DNA from: Spirogloea muscicola
Lineage: Eukaryota > Streptophyta > Zygnematophyceae > Spirogloeales > Spirogloeaceae
Assembly: GCA_009602725.1 (NCBI GenBank)
Contig: WELB01000017.1
Location: 669,114 to 716,283, forward strand
Length of the DNA stretch: 47,170 bases
Direction: 5' to 3'
Positions 10,868 to 20,390 of this stretch are shown in pieces. Positions within the stretch are counted from its first letter, which is position 1. Every line of letters begins with the position of its first letter. The notes below the pieces were generated by a model. The model did not search any database. It saw nothing but the letters and a program-made list of their open reading frames with translations, and was not told where the DNA came from. Both the position numbers and the translations under genes were made by a program.

Positions 10868-12932
10868 ATGCTGCAAAGCTGGCCCTGGCTTGCCAACCCC
10901 CAAAGGAAAGACCTCCTCCACCTTATCCCGAGACTTTGCCAGACATTGGCCAACCTCGCAGAGTCTGCCGCCCTCATCCTCATACGGCACGGGGAGTCAT
11001 TGTGGAACTCCAAGAACCTGTTCACTGGCTGCGTCGACGTGCCCCTGTCAATGATTGGTGTTGAGGAGGCGCTAGAGGCTGGAAGGAGGATCTGTGACAT
11101 TCCTGTTGATGTCATTTTCACCTCGGCCCTTGTTCGTGCCCAGATGACAGCCATGCTTGCCATGACACAACACCGAAAGAAGAAGGTGAGACACCGCCGG
11201 CGCAAAGGAGACACCAAAATTGATTAGTGAGCAATTGGCTATTGAAAGACCTCGAAGACCAGCAAGCAGTTTGATGCTTCTGAGCAACGGGACTGACAAT
11301 TGACAATGTAGCTGCTGCTGAGATTGTGAGCAGCTCCCGCGAGGGGCCTGCTGTCTGTTCGTGCAGTCACTTGTACCCACTTACTATCTCGTTGGCCCAA
11401 CTGAGCAGGTCCCAGTGATCCTGCACACAGAAAGCGAGAGAGCGGTCAAGTGGAGCACGATCTATAGTGAAGACACCAAGCAGGAGGAAGTCATCCCTAC
11501 CTATACAGCTTGGCAGCTCAATGAGCGCGTGTAAAGATCACGTTCCTCGCCTTTGCTGCACCACAATCTCCAGCAGAAACTGCGCAAAATATCTGTTGTG
11601 TGGAAAGATAGACTACGATGTGATCATGTTCAATGTTCATCATGATCACAGTCATAATTTCGTGTTGCAGGTATGGAGAGTTACAAGGACTCAATAAGAA
11701 GGAGACAGCAGACAAATTCGGTAAGGAGCAAGTAACTCAGTGGCGACGCAGCTATGACGTTCCTCCACCTGGAGGCGAGAGCCTCGCCATGTGCGCTGAG
11801 CGAGCTGTCCTCTACTTCCGAGATAATGTGAGTCCTCTAGGACTAAATTGCTATATAAAGTACGGACTCTAGTGTTGAGCTGGCATCCTGCTGAACCAAA
11901 TTGCAGCTTGAGGATGATAACTACTACACTTCCGCAACATGCGAAGCTTCTGGCTTGCAGCTATCATCAGTCTCCCGGAGCTTGCTAAGCGTCGTCCATG
12001 AGTAAGTTTGCATATGAAGATTCAGTGTCGCATATGCAGTTGCTCACCTAGGATTACCTCAAGCCCTCTGCAATGTACTGAGCTTGCACCACGCATGCTG
12101 CTGCTAGGTGGAACCTATGCTAACTGAAGGGAAGAACGTTATGATTGCTGCACATGGCAACTCTTTGCGCTCTATCATCATGTACCTTGACAAGCTTACG
12201 TCTCAAGAGGTATGACCTCTTGACTTACGTCCTTCCTCTTCTTGCAAGAATGATAATGGATTGCTTCCAGTCTACTGTTTGAGTCTGTCACTGCCCAAGT
12301 ACTAGCGAAGTGCTTGTTGGCATTGCTCTTGCACATGCCCCTCCAGGACTCTGCCTACTCCTTACAGAGAGGTATTTGGTTAAAAGCTCAGGAAACAATC
12401 ATGCTCAACGGTGCTGCATTGTGTGTGTACCCCACTACTCCCATCAGGCAGCTGAAGCAAGGGTCCTGATCAGCATTCTAGGTTGGAACACTGGTCACAT
12501 GACTTGCATAAAGTTTGGGTGCAGGTCATTGAGTTGGAGTTGACAACCGGTGTACCTATGCTGTACATCTTCCAAGATGGCCAGTTTCTGCGGCGTGGCG
12601 CTCCTTTGGGGCCAACAGTCGACGGCGTCTTTGCGCTCACATCTGTGAGTGACTGGGCAGAAGTGCTCTTTGCTGATACTGGGATCTCAACTTGACTCCT
12701 TGACCACACCCGTCAGCTGCAGGCTTCTGCTTGTTGAGGACTTCTAGGTCGTTGTGTCACATCCACAACTTCTGAGGACTGTTCTTTGAGACAATAACTA
12801 CCTCTCCTATGCATCGGACCGAGGACCGCAAGGGTTTAGGTAGCTAGCCAAGCACTCTGCTGACAGAGATGAGCTCCTATGACTTGGCAGGATCTTGCTC
12901 AGTATCGTGAACAGCTCGACTCTGTTTCCTGA
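10868..12932 (+). CDS. PGAM: 2,3-bisphosphoglycerate-dependent phosphoglycerate mutase
   Basis: Interconverts 3- and 2-phosphoglycerate in glycolysis. Exons: 10868-11185, 11409-11530, 11671-11827, 12108-12209, 12525-12644, 12891-12932; all phases agree and give 286 residues from the ATG at 10868. The catalytic phosphohistidine motif is [10 protein letters not shown], and the second histidine lies in [10 protein letters not shown]. Other family blocks are [63 protein letters not shown] and [16 protein letters not shown]; the tail is [13 protein letters not shown]. It resembles the cofactor-dependent mutases of algae and bacteria rather than the cofactor-independent plant enzyme. The frame stays open upstream of 10868 to an AG acceptor near 10837, so a spliced upstream transit-peptide exon is possible and the compartment is undecided. 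Confidence 0.9.
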
Positions 12933-14080
12933 GGGCATCCCATGAGCATGCTTACAAGGACATCCGAAGCTTATCTGCCCGGCCATGTTATCTTCTCCTG
13001 CGCCGTGCTCAGACCTGCCAAAGTAATCTACCACCCTTTGTCCTGACAGTAGTTGTGGCCCACTGGACTTAGCAGATTGCATTTGTCGCCTCTGTACAGT
13101 GTTGCGCATGCCAAGTGAGCACTAGTCTACTGCATGCTTTATAGTTGCAGTAGGAATCCATCTGCCCTGTTGATCTATTGGGTGTTAGGCAAGTAATGAG
13201 TAGAACAGTGAGTAGAACAGTAGAATAGGACGGGTGTAAGATGTATAGTGCTGGCAGACCTGGCTGCAGATATCTGCAAGTTTGCCAATAATTAGTATGC
13301 ACGTCCTGTAACATGGACGTAAGCAGTTTCTTGTGCACGAGCATCTGTGAGCTACAACTATTCAGCAGGATAAGGAGGCGGTCTCGTAGATGTGCAGATC
13401 ATGACCTGGTTACTTGACCCGGTAATGAAGAGTGCAGCAGCTGCAACAGCTCAACCAGATAAGCGACAGACGGCAGGAGAGTGACCGCAGGCATTGCGGT
13501 GACACGGGCAGCTGCATGTGCTTCAAGCCACCTTGGAGAGCCTGGATGGCGGGACCTGCTGTCCCCAACACTGCCACCAGGTTGGCTTGGTATAGCCAGC
13601 AGCTCCGTTGCGGCTCAGGAATTGCTGCACACGGCCTCATTTCAAGGTGCGCCGCGGCGACACAGGGCAACTTGCCGCTGTCTGTGGCAACCCATGGCTG
13701 ACCGTAGGCCCGTAAGAAAGCGCACCCAGCGCTCTGGGCGAGAGTAGACGCGCTTCCACAAGGAGGCAGTAGCTGTGGAAGGCCAGCCCACGAGTGCAGT
13801 TACCAGGCAAGACGAGCGCTTCTCTGATGGCCACTCAGGGAGGCCTAGTCAGCAGCCGCAGTTCGGAAGCAGCGAGAGACTCGGTCGTGCGATTGTGCGC
13901 ACGGGCTCGAGTACGAGGGGCACCAACATGGGCGACATGGGCGGCCTGGGCTTTCTTCTACCTTTTAGGGCTGAGGAGTTAGGGTTCAGGGGGCGCAGGT
14001 GGAGTGCCCCCGACCTGGCGCACAGCCACGCCGCCGCCTCCGTGGCGCTGCGCGCCGCCCTCCGACGAGCCCCCGCCGCC
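12933..14080. other. Intergenic region between phosphoglycerate mutase and RimP-like gene
   Basis: No conserved coding segment recognised. It contains short direct repeats around 13195-13225 (AGTAGAACAGT-like), one copy of the dispersed GGCCAGCC repeat at 13771-13788, and a TTTAGGG/TTAGGG-like cluster at 13963-13988 just before the RimP-like first exon. Confidence 0.5.
13771..13788 (+). repeat. Copy of dispersed GGCTGTG..AGGCCAGCC repeat
   Basis: Reads AGCTGTGGAAGGCCAGCC, preceded by GACGCGCTTCCA. The same pattern occurs near 23746, 24201, 24460, 36388 and 36877. Confidence 0.5.
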
Positions 14081-16486
14081 ATGCTGCTGCACGGCAGCGG
14101 CCCCCAGCGCCGCTGCTTCCCGCCGCCGCCGCCGCCNGGTCCGGCGCGGCCCTCCGTCGGGCCCCGGTGAGGTTCAGCTCACCCGGCAGCTTCAGCTCCG
14201 CAGCCTCTGCCGCTTGGACACCACACGGCGCTGAAGAGCTTGCGCAGCACGTCCACACGCGTCACAACCACGGTCGATGCGGCTCTGCGCTGCAACGAGT
14301 GCTGGCTTTGGACGTGAAGCACGTCCTCACAGTCCATGATGCGCACCGCGACCACGACGCGGCGCTGAGTGTCAAGCTTGCGCCAAGCGCACTGAGCCTC
14401 GCTCTCTGCGACGCCGCCCTCGTGCTCTCTCCACAGGCTGGGCGGGTGGTGTTCTTGGCGGGCGTTTGCGACACCTTGCTCACACTCCGCTGCCTGTCAG
14501 TCCCACCTGCGACTGGCCACGAGCTCTGCTCCAGCTTCTTGGAGCGCAGGGGAGGGGCACCGGCCCGCTGGGGCCTTCTGGTGCAGGCGGAAGTCGTCCG
14601 GGAGGCCCTGCTTGGCGAAGAGCAAGGATCGAGACGAAGCCAAGCGTGTGCCGCAGGCGAAGAGCTGGGAGGGCGGGGCTGGCGAGAGGGGCAGGGAGGC
14701 TGTTGCCTTGGCGGGCGAGGACGAGGAGGTGGAGGACGAAGGCAATGTGGAGGAGAGGTATGCCATCAGCGGCGGCAATGACAACGACGATGTTGCTGGA
14801 GAGCTCTGCGAGGATGGTGAGCAGCTGTGCACACCTTTCTGCTAAGCACGATGCTGGCCCACTGTCAAGGCTTGTAAACTGGTGTTAGAAGGGTGAAAGG
14901 TCAAGGAGTAACTGCCGGGTTGTAAGACTAAGTCACAGTGTGCCCTTGGGCTGCTCAGCCAGGCTTCTGAGTTGGTGGGCGTCTAGCTCCTGCAGTGGCA
15001 GGTCTTCAATCTCATTGCTACATGCAACACTGCATGCAGAGCAAGAATTTGAGGATGATCTGGCAGAGGAACTGGAAACGCGCATGGCTGAGAGCAGTGA
15101 GGACATTTGGGAGGACTTTGAGGATGAGGTCGAGGCTCAGGTACAGCTTAGACATCCTGGCAGCTGCAATTACTCCTTCAGAACGCTCAGAACCCTAAAG
15201 AAGAACTTGGGTGCAGCAGCACTTGAAACCGGCACAGGGGCCTTGCGCTATGAGTTGTCAAAGAATTTCAACTGCAGAGCTGTTCAGCTTGCTGAAAGAG
15301 CCCAGTGTCAGTTGCAGTTGTGTGCGCTTGGCAAAGCGGAGTTATCATAAGAATCTGTGTGTCTGCAGGCTGGAGATGGGGGTGATGGAGGAGGCTTTGT
15401 CCTAGGAGAGGCTGCTTGGGCCAAGACTGCGCTGCTTCTGGCGCAGGAGGTTCTGGGCCTACCCAAGTATAAGAGTGACTTATCTCTGTTCGCCTTCCGC
15501 GTAATTCCAGAGTCAAAGGTCATCCGAGCTCGCTTGGACAAACTCTCAGATGAGTGAGTGGTAGTCATGAACGCATTACCCATTGATTTGGTGTGCTTTA
15601 CGGAGCTGGCATTATTGCCATTGGAGCAGCTGAAGTAGGATCTGCTACAGAAGCTATCGCAGTGACACAAAGCATGTCTACCTGATCTGTGGCAAATGTG
15701 AAAGATGCAGATGGGTTGACCAGAACTTAGCGCAATAGCGTTTTGCACAGCAAAAAGCATCTCAGCCAGCACAAAGTGGCATCTCTATGTTCACCCAAGG
15801 CGCTGTGTGCCTCGGCGATTCTGCAGGTACGGGTCACCTACTCTTGAAGAAATTGAGAGCTTTTCAAGAGACTTTGAAGGGCGGCTTGACCAAGCTTCTG
15901 AAGTTCCCGATGACTATGCCCTTGAGGTGTGATCGCCTTCCTTACAGATCGCCTCCTTCTGTCAAATATTTTCTTGTTATATATTTTGTGATTCAATGCC
16001 ATACTCATGTACTGGAGTAGTAGTACAGCAGCAATCTGTCACGTCCCACCTACCACATCTCAAACTACACGTCCCAGGCTGCAAGCAGCCTCAAGTAGGA
16101 CTGCAGGCCTTTCACTTTCACGTCCAGCTCTCATCTCTATGTGTGTTCCTTTGGTCGTATCCTTGTCTGGGTAGGTCTCGTCACCAGGAGCAGAGAGGGT
16201 GGTGAGAGTTCCCCAAGATCTCTTGCGCTTTATGGGGCTACCAATGTACGTGTGGTACACAGAAGCTCCTGAAGGGGGAACGGGAGCCAGCGCAGACAAG
16301 GAAGAGATACTGGATCTTGTAGACCTGGATGAGGCAAGCGAGACTGCTGTTTTCAGGCTGGCCGATGTCAGGGTGAACAGGGAGAAAGCTGGCAAGGGCC
16401 GCGGGCTAACAAAGAAGCAGAAGGAGAGACGAGTAAGCCTTGAGTATGCTGACTTGAAGCTGGTCAGACTGTACCTCGAGATCTGA
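14081..16486 (+). CDS. RimP-like ribosome maturation factor, probably plastid-targeted
   Basis: RimP (YhbC/DUF150) assists maturation of bacterial-type 30S subunits, so a nuclear copy in an alga most likely serves chloroplast or mitochondrial ribosomes. Well-supported exons with agreeing phases: about 14586-14816, 15040-15140, 15369-15553, 15827-15926, 16175-16486. Key blocks are the acidic stretch EFEDDLAEELETRM, KVIRARLDKLSDEYGSPTLEEIESFSRDF, the family hallmark VSSPGAERVVRVPQDLLRF followed by MGLPMYVWYTE, and a Lys/Arg-rich GLTKKQKERR. The last exon reads to YADLKLVRLYLEI, matching the terminal strand of RimP C-domains. An ATG at 14081 opens an Arg/Pro-rich leader broken by an N at 14134; using it as the transit-peptide exon is inference. 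The acidic linker before the RimP core is longer than in bacteria. Confidence 0.82.
14134..14134. other. Single-N assembly join
   Basis: N directly after a CCG run in the putative first exon of the RimP-like gene; the reading frame across it cannot be trusted. Confidence 0.7.
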
Positions 16487-17123
16487 ACTCTGGCCGCTGG
16501 CCAGCAACAAGGGGGTGAAAGCACCGTGACGTCTGAGTCTGGTCAGGTTGCTGTGCATGGTCCGAGGCCTTTATCTTCACTGCTGCTAGACGTCTTGGTG
16601 AGTATCCCCATGCTCTTCAGCTCTTGCAACACAAGTCTTTCAGCCTGGGCCTGGCAAAGTCATGGCAGTCGTGACAATACACTCAGGCTCGACCAGTAGC
16701 AGCTGGCAGCAGCGCTGGGCAAGGACGCGGACTGCTCTTTCATGTGACACCTACAAGCCTGCTGTGGTGAGAGTGCCAAGCCAACTTTCTCATTCACAAG
16801 CTGAAAACGCATCTGCCTGAACAGGGATTTGCGAAGGTAGAAAGCAACAGAGAACTTAGTTTTCGACAGATGGAGCATACCTCGAGTAGAGGCGAATTTG
16901 AGGGGATATTGCATGACAAGACGATGCTGTGTCCAGTCTTCATGGCTGGGGGAAACGGCTGCAAGAGTGTTCAATACTCCTCACTGACAAGCCTGACAAA
17001 CAGGACCAGATGCAGCAATCTTCTTGCTCCTGACAGGGCTGGATCAGTTTCCCTTGCTGCCCCTTCTTGGGGCTGCGACCTGACGGTAGAGCAAAGTGCA
17101 AGAAAAAGAACTATCGCCCATTC
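16487..17123. other. Convergent intergenic region
   Basis: Spacer between the RimP-like stop and the PAC4 stop. Open frames cross it on both strands, but none shows a family signature. Confidence 0.5.
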
Positions 17124-17773
17124 CTACATACTTGCACAGGCAAGATCAACAATGCCCAGGAGAATCAAGATACGCGCATTGGAGTTACCGAGTCGCCTGG
17201 CGATGGCAGCTCCAGGCCTGTCGGAGCTGGAGCCCATCAGGACCGACAGGCTGGGAAGCTTGTCCTGGCCAAGCAAGACGACACGAAAGCTGCGTTCGGC
17301 CAGGCACTCGTGGGAGAGCAGGAGCAGTCCTCTTCCAGGTCAGTGGGCTGATAGCGAGGACGAGACAGGGCTTGGAGAGGCGGTGACGGGGATGGGATGT
17401 CAGTAAGCTGCAGGCTTCACTCTGTGCAAGGCAGGAGCAGCTCACAAAGGGCGTGCGGACGGCAGCGTACAGCTGGCCCATTGCCGCGGCGTTCACGCCG
17501 ATCCAGACGTAGAGCTGCGCGGCCAGGGGCAACATGCGAGTCATGGCGTCGGCTCCAGACCCAAGAGAGGCGAGGAGATGGCAACTGCAACGGCAGCGGT
17601 GCTCGCGCCACCTGCTGGGAGAGGGGCAGGATTTGGCAGTGCACGGCGGCGCCGTCGTCGAGCTCCGCGCTGGCGCACCGCGGCGCCAGCCTCGCGCCGG
17701 CGACAGGGATCCCCGACCCGTCGCCTGGTGCTCGCGCCGCGCCGCCGCCGGCTGCGGCGGCGCCGGCCGCCAT
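17124..17773 (-). CDS. PSMG4: Proteasome assembly chaperone 4 (PAC4)
   Basis: Small chaperone that, with PAC3, helps build the alpha ring of the 20S proteasome. Exons on the minus strand: 17773-17612, 17514-17446, 17264-17124. All are multiples of three in phase 0, giving 123 residues, about the size of human PSMG4 (123). After an Ala/Gly-rich start come DDGAAVHCQILPLSQQ, joined across intron 1 to LYVWIGVNAAAMGQLY, then SVLMGSSSDRPGAAIARRLG. This follows the PSMG4 order: a 'VHF' strand, 'FLWVG', a Leu-Gly-Asp/Ser turn and 'GLAQRLARKT'. The C-terminus is less certain: I read through to a stop at 17124, but a GGTAAC donor after RRL could splice to another exon. The start lies only 176 bp from the allantoin synthase ATG, so the two probably share a promoter. 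Confidence 0.8.
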
Positions 17774-17873
17774 TGCCGCTTGCCCCGAGCGCCTGGTCAG
17801 CCTCCACCAGGCAGTATCTTGCGAGGAACAGGGTGTGAAGGCAGGAGGCGGCGGCGGCGGCGGCGGCGGCCAG

Positions 17874-17904
17874 GTTTAGGGTAGGGCGGCGGGTTTAGGG
17901 TTTG
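17874..17904. promoter_or_regulatory. Telo-box-like cluster in the PAC4 / allantoin synthase promoter
   Basis: Two TTTAGGG-type motifs (GGTTTAGGGTAGGG at 17873-17886 and GGGTTTAGGGTTTGG at 17891-17905) lie in the 176-bp divergent spacer. In plants the telo-box (AAACCCTAA) marks promoters of translation and growth genes. A regulatory role here is inference. Confidence 0.45.
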
Positions 17905-17949
17905 GTCTTGCGGTGGGGGCACAGCCCGCCTGGCTGCTCGGTCACGGCC

Positions 17950-19739
17950 ATGGCGCGCCAGCCGCCGCCGCCGCCAGCGCTGAGCGCCGCGGCCGTGGCG
18001 GCNGCCGCCGCCGCCGCGCCGCCGCGGCCCTCGGGCGCCTGGCTCAGCTCGCCTCGCCTCGTCCGCAGGTGGATGTCGGCGGCTGGCTGCAGGCGTTTGC
18101 GGGCCACCCGCGGATCGGCGACACGTCCAGCGTCAGGCAGACCCACGCCGCCACGGCCGAGTGCGTCGCCTGCGCCACACTTCTGGCCGTCGCCGCGCCT
18201 GCGCCACCGCCCGGCACTGCCCTCGAGAAGCATGGACTGCTTACAACCCATGTCGTTTTGACAAGGTCCTCCTCCGCGGCCGTGTCGCAGGCTGTCAGAA
18301 GGAGAGCAGCAGGCGGCGCTGACGGCCGCCGACCCCTCCCTGCTGCAGGTTGTGCACTGCTTGCCATCGCACGGCACCTTCCTGGTCCTGGCAGCACTGA
18401 GCTCGGAGCTCAGTGCCTGCCCGTCATTGTTGAGCTGGTCGACATAGCCTGACAGTGATGGTTGTATCGTCGACAAACTCCTCCACAATCCATGGCAGGA
18501 GTTGGCAATGTGGAACCAGAAGTACGAGGACAAGTTTGGCCACGTCTTTCTCATCTGCGCGTCTGGCAAAAGCAGCTCCGAGGTGCTTAGTGCGCTCAAG
18601 GTCAATCTCTCGTTCTCCCTCAAACACTCGCGTCTCACCTCAACGCACGTCTGTCTGTTACTCCGCCTGCCTATCCTGGCTTGTTTATTGCTGTCCTCAA
18701 TGCCCGCTTAGACCTCTTGCTGTCAGCTGTCGTCACTGCACCGCAGTCTGGCATGTCCTTGAACACGTGATGATGCTGTTTCAGCCAATCTCCTCTCCCC
18801 ATCCTTAGCTCTGTGATGCCATTTGATCGTCAGCTCTTCTGAACCTGACGGAGTATTGTAGGCATGCAGGTGAGATATGAAAGCCCCCCACATGCCGAGC
18901 TTGCTGTCGCTGCACGGGAGCAGCAGAGGATCACCGAGCTCCGCCTTGCGAAGCTTCTCGATGAGCTAGTTGCTGACCAGCACTCCACGAGAGCAGCAGG
19001 TGAATATGAACTTTCCCTGCAGAGCGTCCATGGTCAATGAGTAATTAGACCAACTCCTTTTACGCTCAGAGGTGGGGTGTGATTGAGCAAGCTCTTGCTT
19101 CTTTGTTCTGAGGTCTCAAGATAGAGTTCAATGCGAATGCACATATCAGCACATGACTCCTTTCTGAGATGCACGCACTACGCCTGCATTCCTGAGGCTT
19201 TTTCGTCCTACTCATGGACAGAGGGCCCGGCTGCAGAGCGGAGGATGGGTCAAGTGCATGCTCACTTGAGCTCAGTGGCTGCCAGGGAATCACCAACGCC
19301 CTCGTCTGCGTGCACGCCCGGGGCTCAGCTTCTTGCAGGGCGCCCTCAAGAATCGCTGCGACCCCCCATCACGACGCACGTTTTAGATGTGTCCCTTGGA
19401 GCACCGGCAGTTGGAGTGAGAGTGGACCTTGATAGAGAGGATGATCTAGCGGGTTATGGCAGCAGCACAGCCGCCTGGTTGCCTGTGGGCTCATCTATGA
19501 CGGATCAAGATGGGTGCTCAGGTCCGCTACTGGAAGCATCCGGCACTGTGCAGCCCGGGACCTACCGGCTGACCTTTCACACGAAGCTTTATTTTCTAAG
19601 GACAAGGACAGGTGAAGACAGGCCCTTCTACCCCTCTGTAAGTGTGGTGTTTACTATAGGACAAGATCAGACTAGTCAGCACTTCCACGTACCTGTTCTC
19701 CTTGCCCCCTACTCGTACAGTACATACAGGGGTAGCTGA
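17950..19739 (+). CDS. TTL: Allantoin synthase: OHCU decarboxylase fused to HIU hydrolase (transthyretin-like)
   Basis: Bifunctional enzyme converting 5-hydroxyisourate through OHCU to S-allantoin in purine breakdown, normally peroxisomal in plants. Supported exons: 18069-18160, 18291-18348, 18499-18600, 18870-18999, 19222-19739, all in agreeing phase. The OHCU decarboxylase half shows VDVGGWLQAFAGHPRIGD (catalytic His in HP), LSEGEQQAAL, WNQKYEDKFGHVFLICASGK and the helix EQQRITELRLAKLL. The HIUase half shows THVLDVSLGAP, VRVDLDR, FHVPVLLAPYSYSTYRGS; the C-terminal YRGS is the family signature. The linker holds RMGQVHAHL, a near-match to a PTS2 signal. The ATG at 17950 starts a Pro/Ala leader interrupted by an N at 18003; about 40 residues of the usual decarboxylase N-terminus are not visible and probably fall in that gap. 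Confidence 0.93.
18003..18003. other. Single-N assembly join
   Basis: N inside a GCC run in the first exon of allantoin synthase, where the N-terminal part of the decarboxylase domain should be. Confidence 0.7.
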
Positions 19740-19817
19740 CTGGCCCTCTAGCTCTGGCATTGTACCATACTCATACAGTACATAGAGGGGTACTTGGTTG
19801 GCCCTCTGGCTCTGACA
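19710..19817. repeat. 50-bp imperfect direct repeat overlapping the allantoin synthase stop
   Basis: Copy one, 19710-19759, covers the last codons (SYSTYRGS) and the stop; copy two, 19768-19817, lies in the 3' flank. By eye they differ at about 8 of 50 positions. Shared core: TACAGTACATA and GGCCCTCT. Confidence 0.8.
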
Positions 19818-20390
19818 GTCTAAGACTTAGCTGCTCTGTGAGCGCTAATGGCCAATCACCGCGCCACGTTTTGCATTGAGATTGATAAGGCCTTTCAGGT
19901 ATAAGGTCAGGATAGTGTAATTATCGGCCAGTATTTATTTGTGACCCTAGCCTATTGATCTGACAATTACTTCTTAGAAGAGCCCCCAGACATACGACAA
20001 ATTGCATAATGGGCATGCCAACGTTGTACTATCAAAAGTTGCTGCTGAGTATGCCATCCAACAATCTCACACAAAGTGGCCTTCCTCAACTGTAAACACC
20101 ACCTTGTGAAGTGGCCATCAAACAATCGACTCTAATTGACACGCTCGTCAAGGACAATCAAGATCTATACCTGGTACATCAATGAAGTATGAATAAAAGG
20201 CTAGTACGTGATCACAAAGTGCTACACAACAGACTGAGCTAATGCCGCAGTCGCAATTGCAACTCTGCGCCTGCCCGGGACGTGTGGCCTGCTTGCCGTA
20301 TGCCCCAAGCTACATATGGCAGTATGGAATAGGCAACATGTACAGGTGCAATACATGGCCTAGTGCCCCAAAGCATAGCTATGCTGTAGC
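19740..20390. other. Convergent intergenic region
   Basis: AT-richer spacer between the stops of allantoin synthase and CHIP. Apart from the direct-repeat copy at its left end I see nothing recognisable. Confidence 0.6.

Noticed and set aside
10492-11217. Minus-strand ORF of 241 residues
   Set aside because: It lies opposite the phosphoglycerate mutase exon holding RHGESLWN and shows no family motif of its own.
13999-14781. Plus-strand ORF of 260 residues in another frame of the RimP-like gene
   Set aside because: The frame leading in phase into EFEDDLAEEL and the RimP core is different, and this ORF crosses an N.
17874-17904. Interstitial telomere or chromosome end
   Set aside because: Only two short TTTAGGG motifs in a promoter, with genes continuing on both sides.
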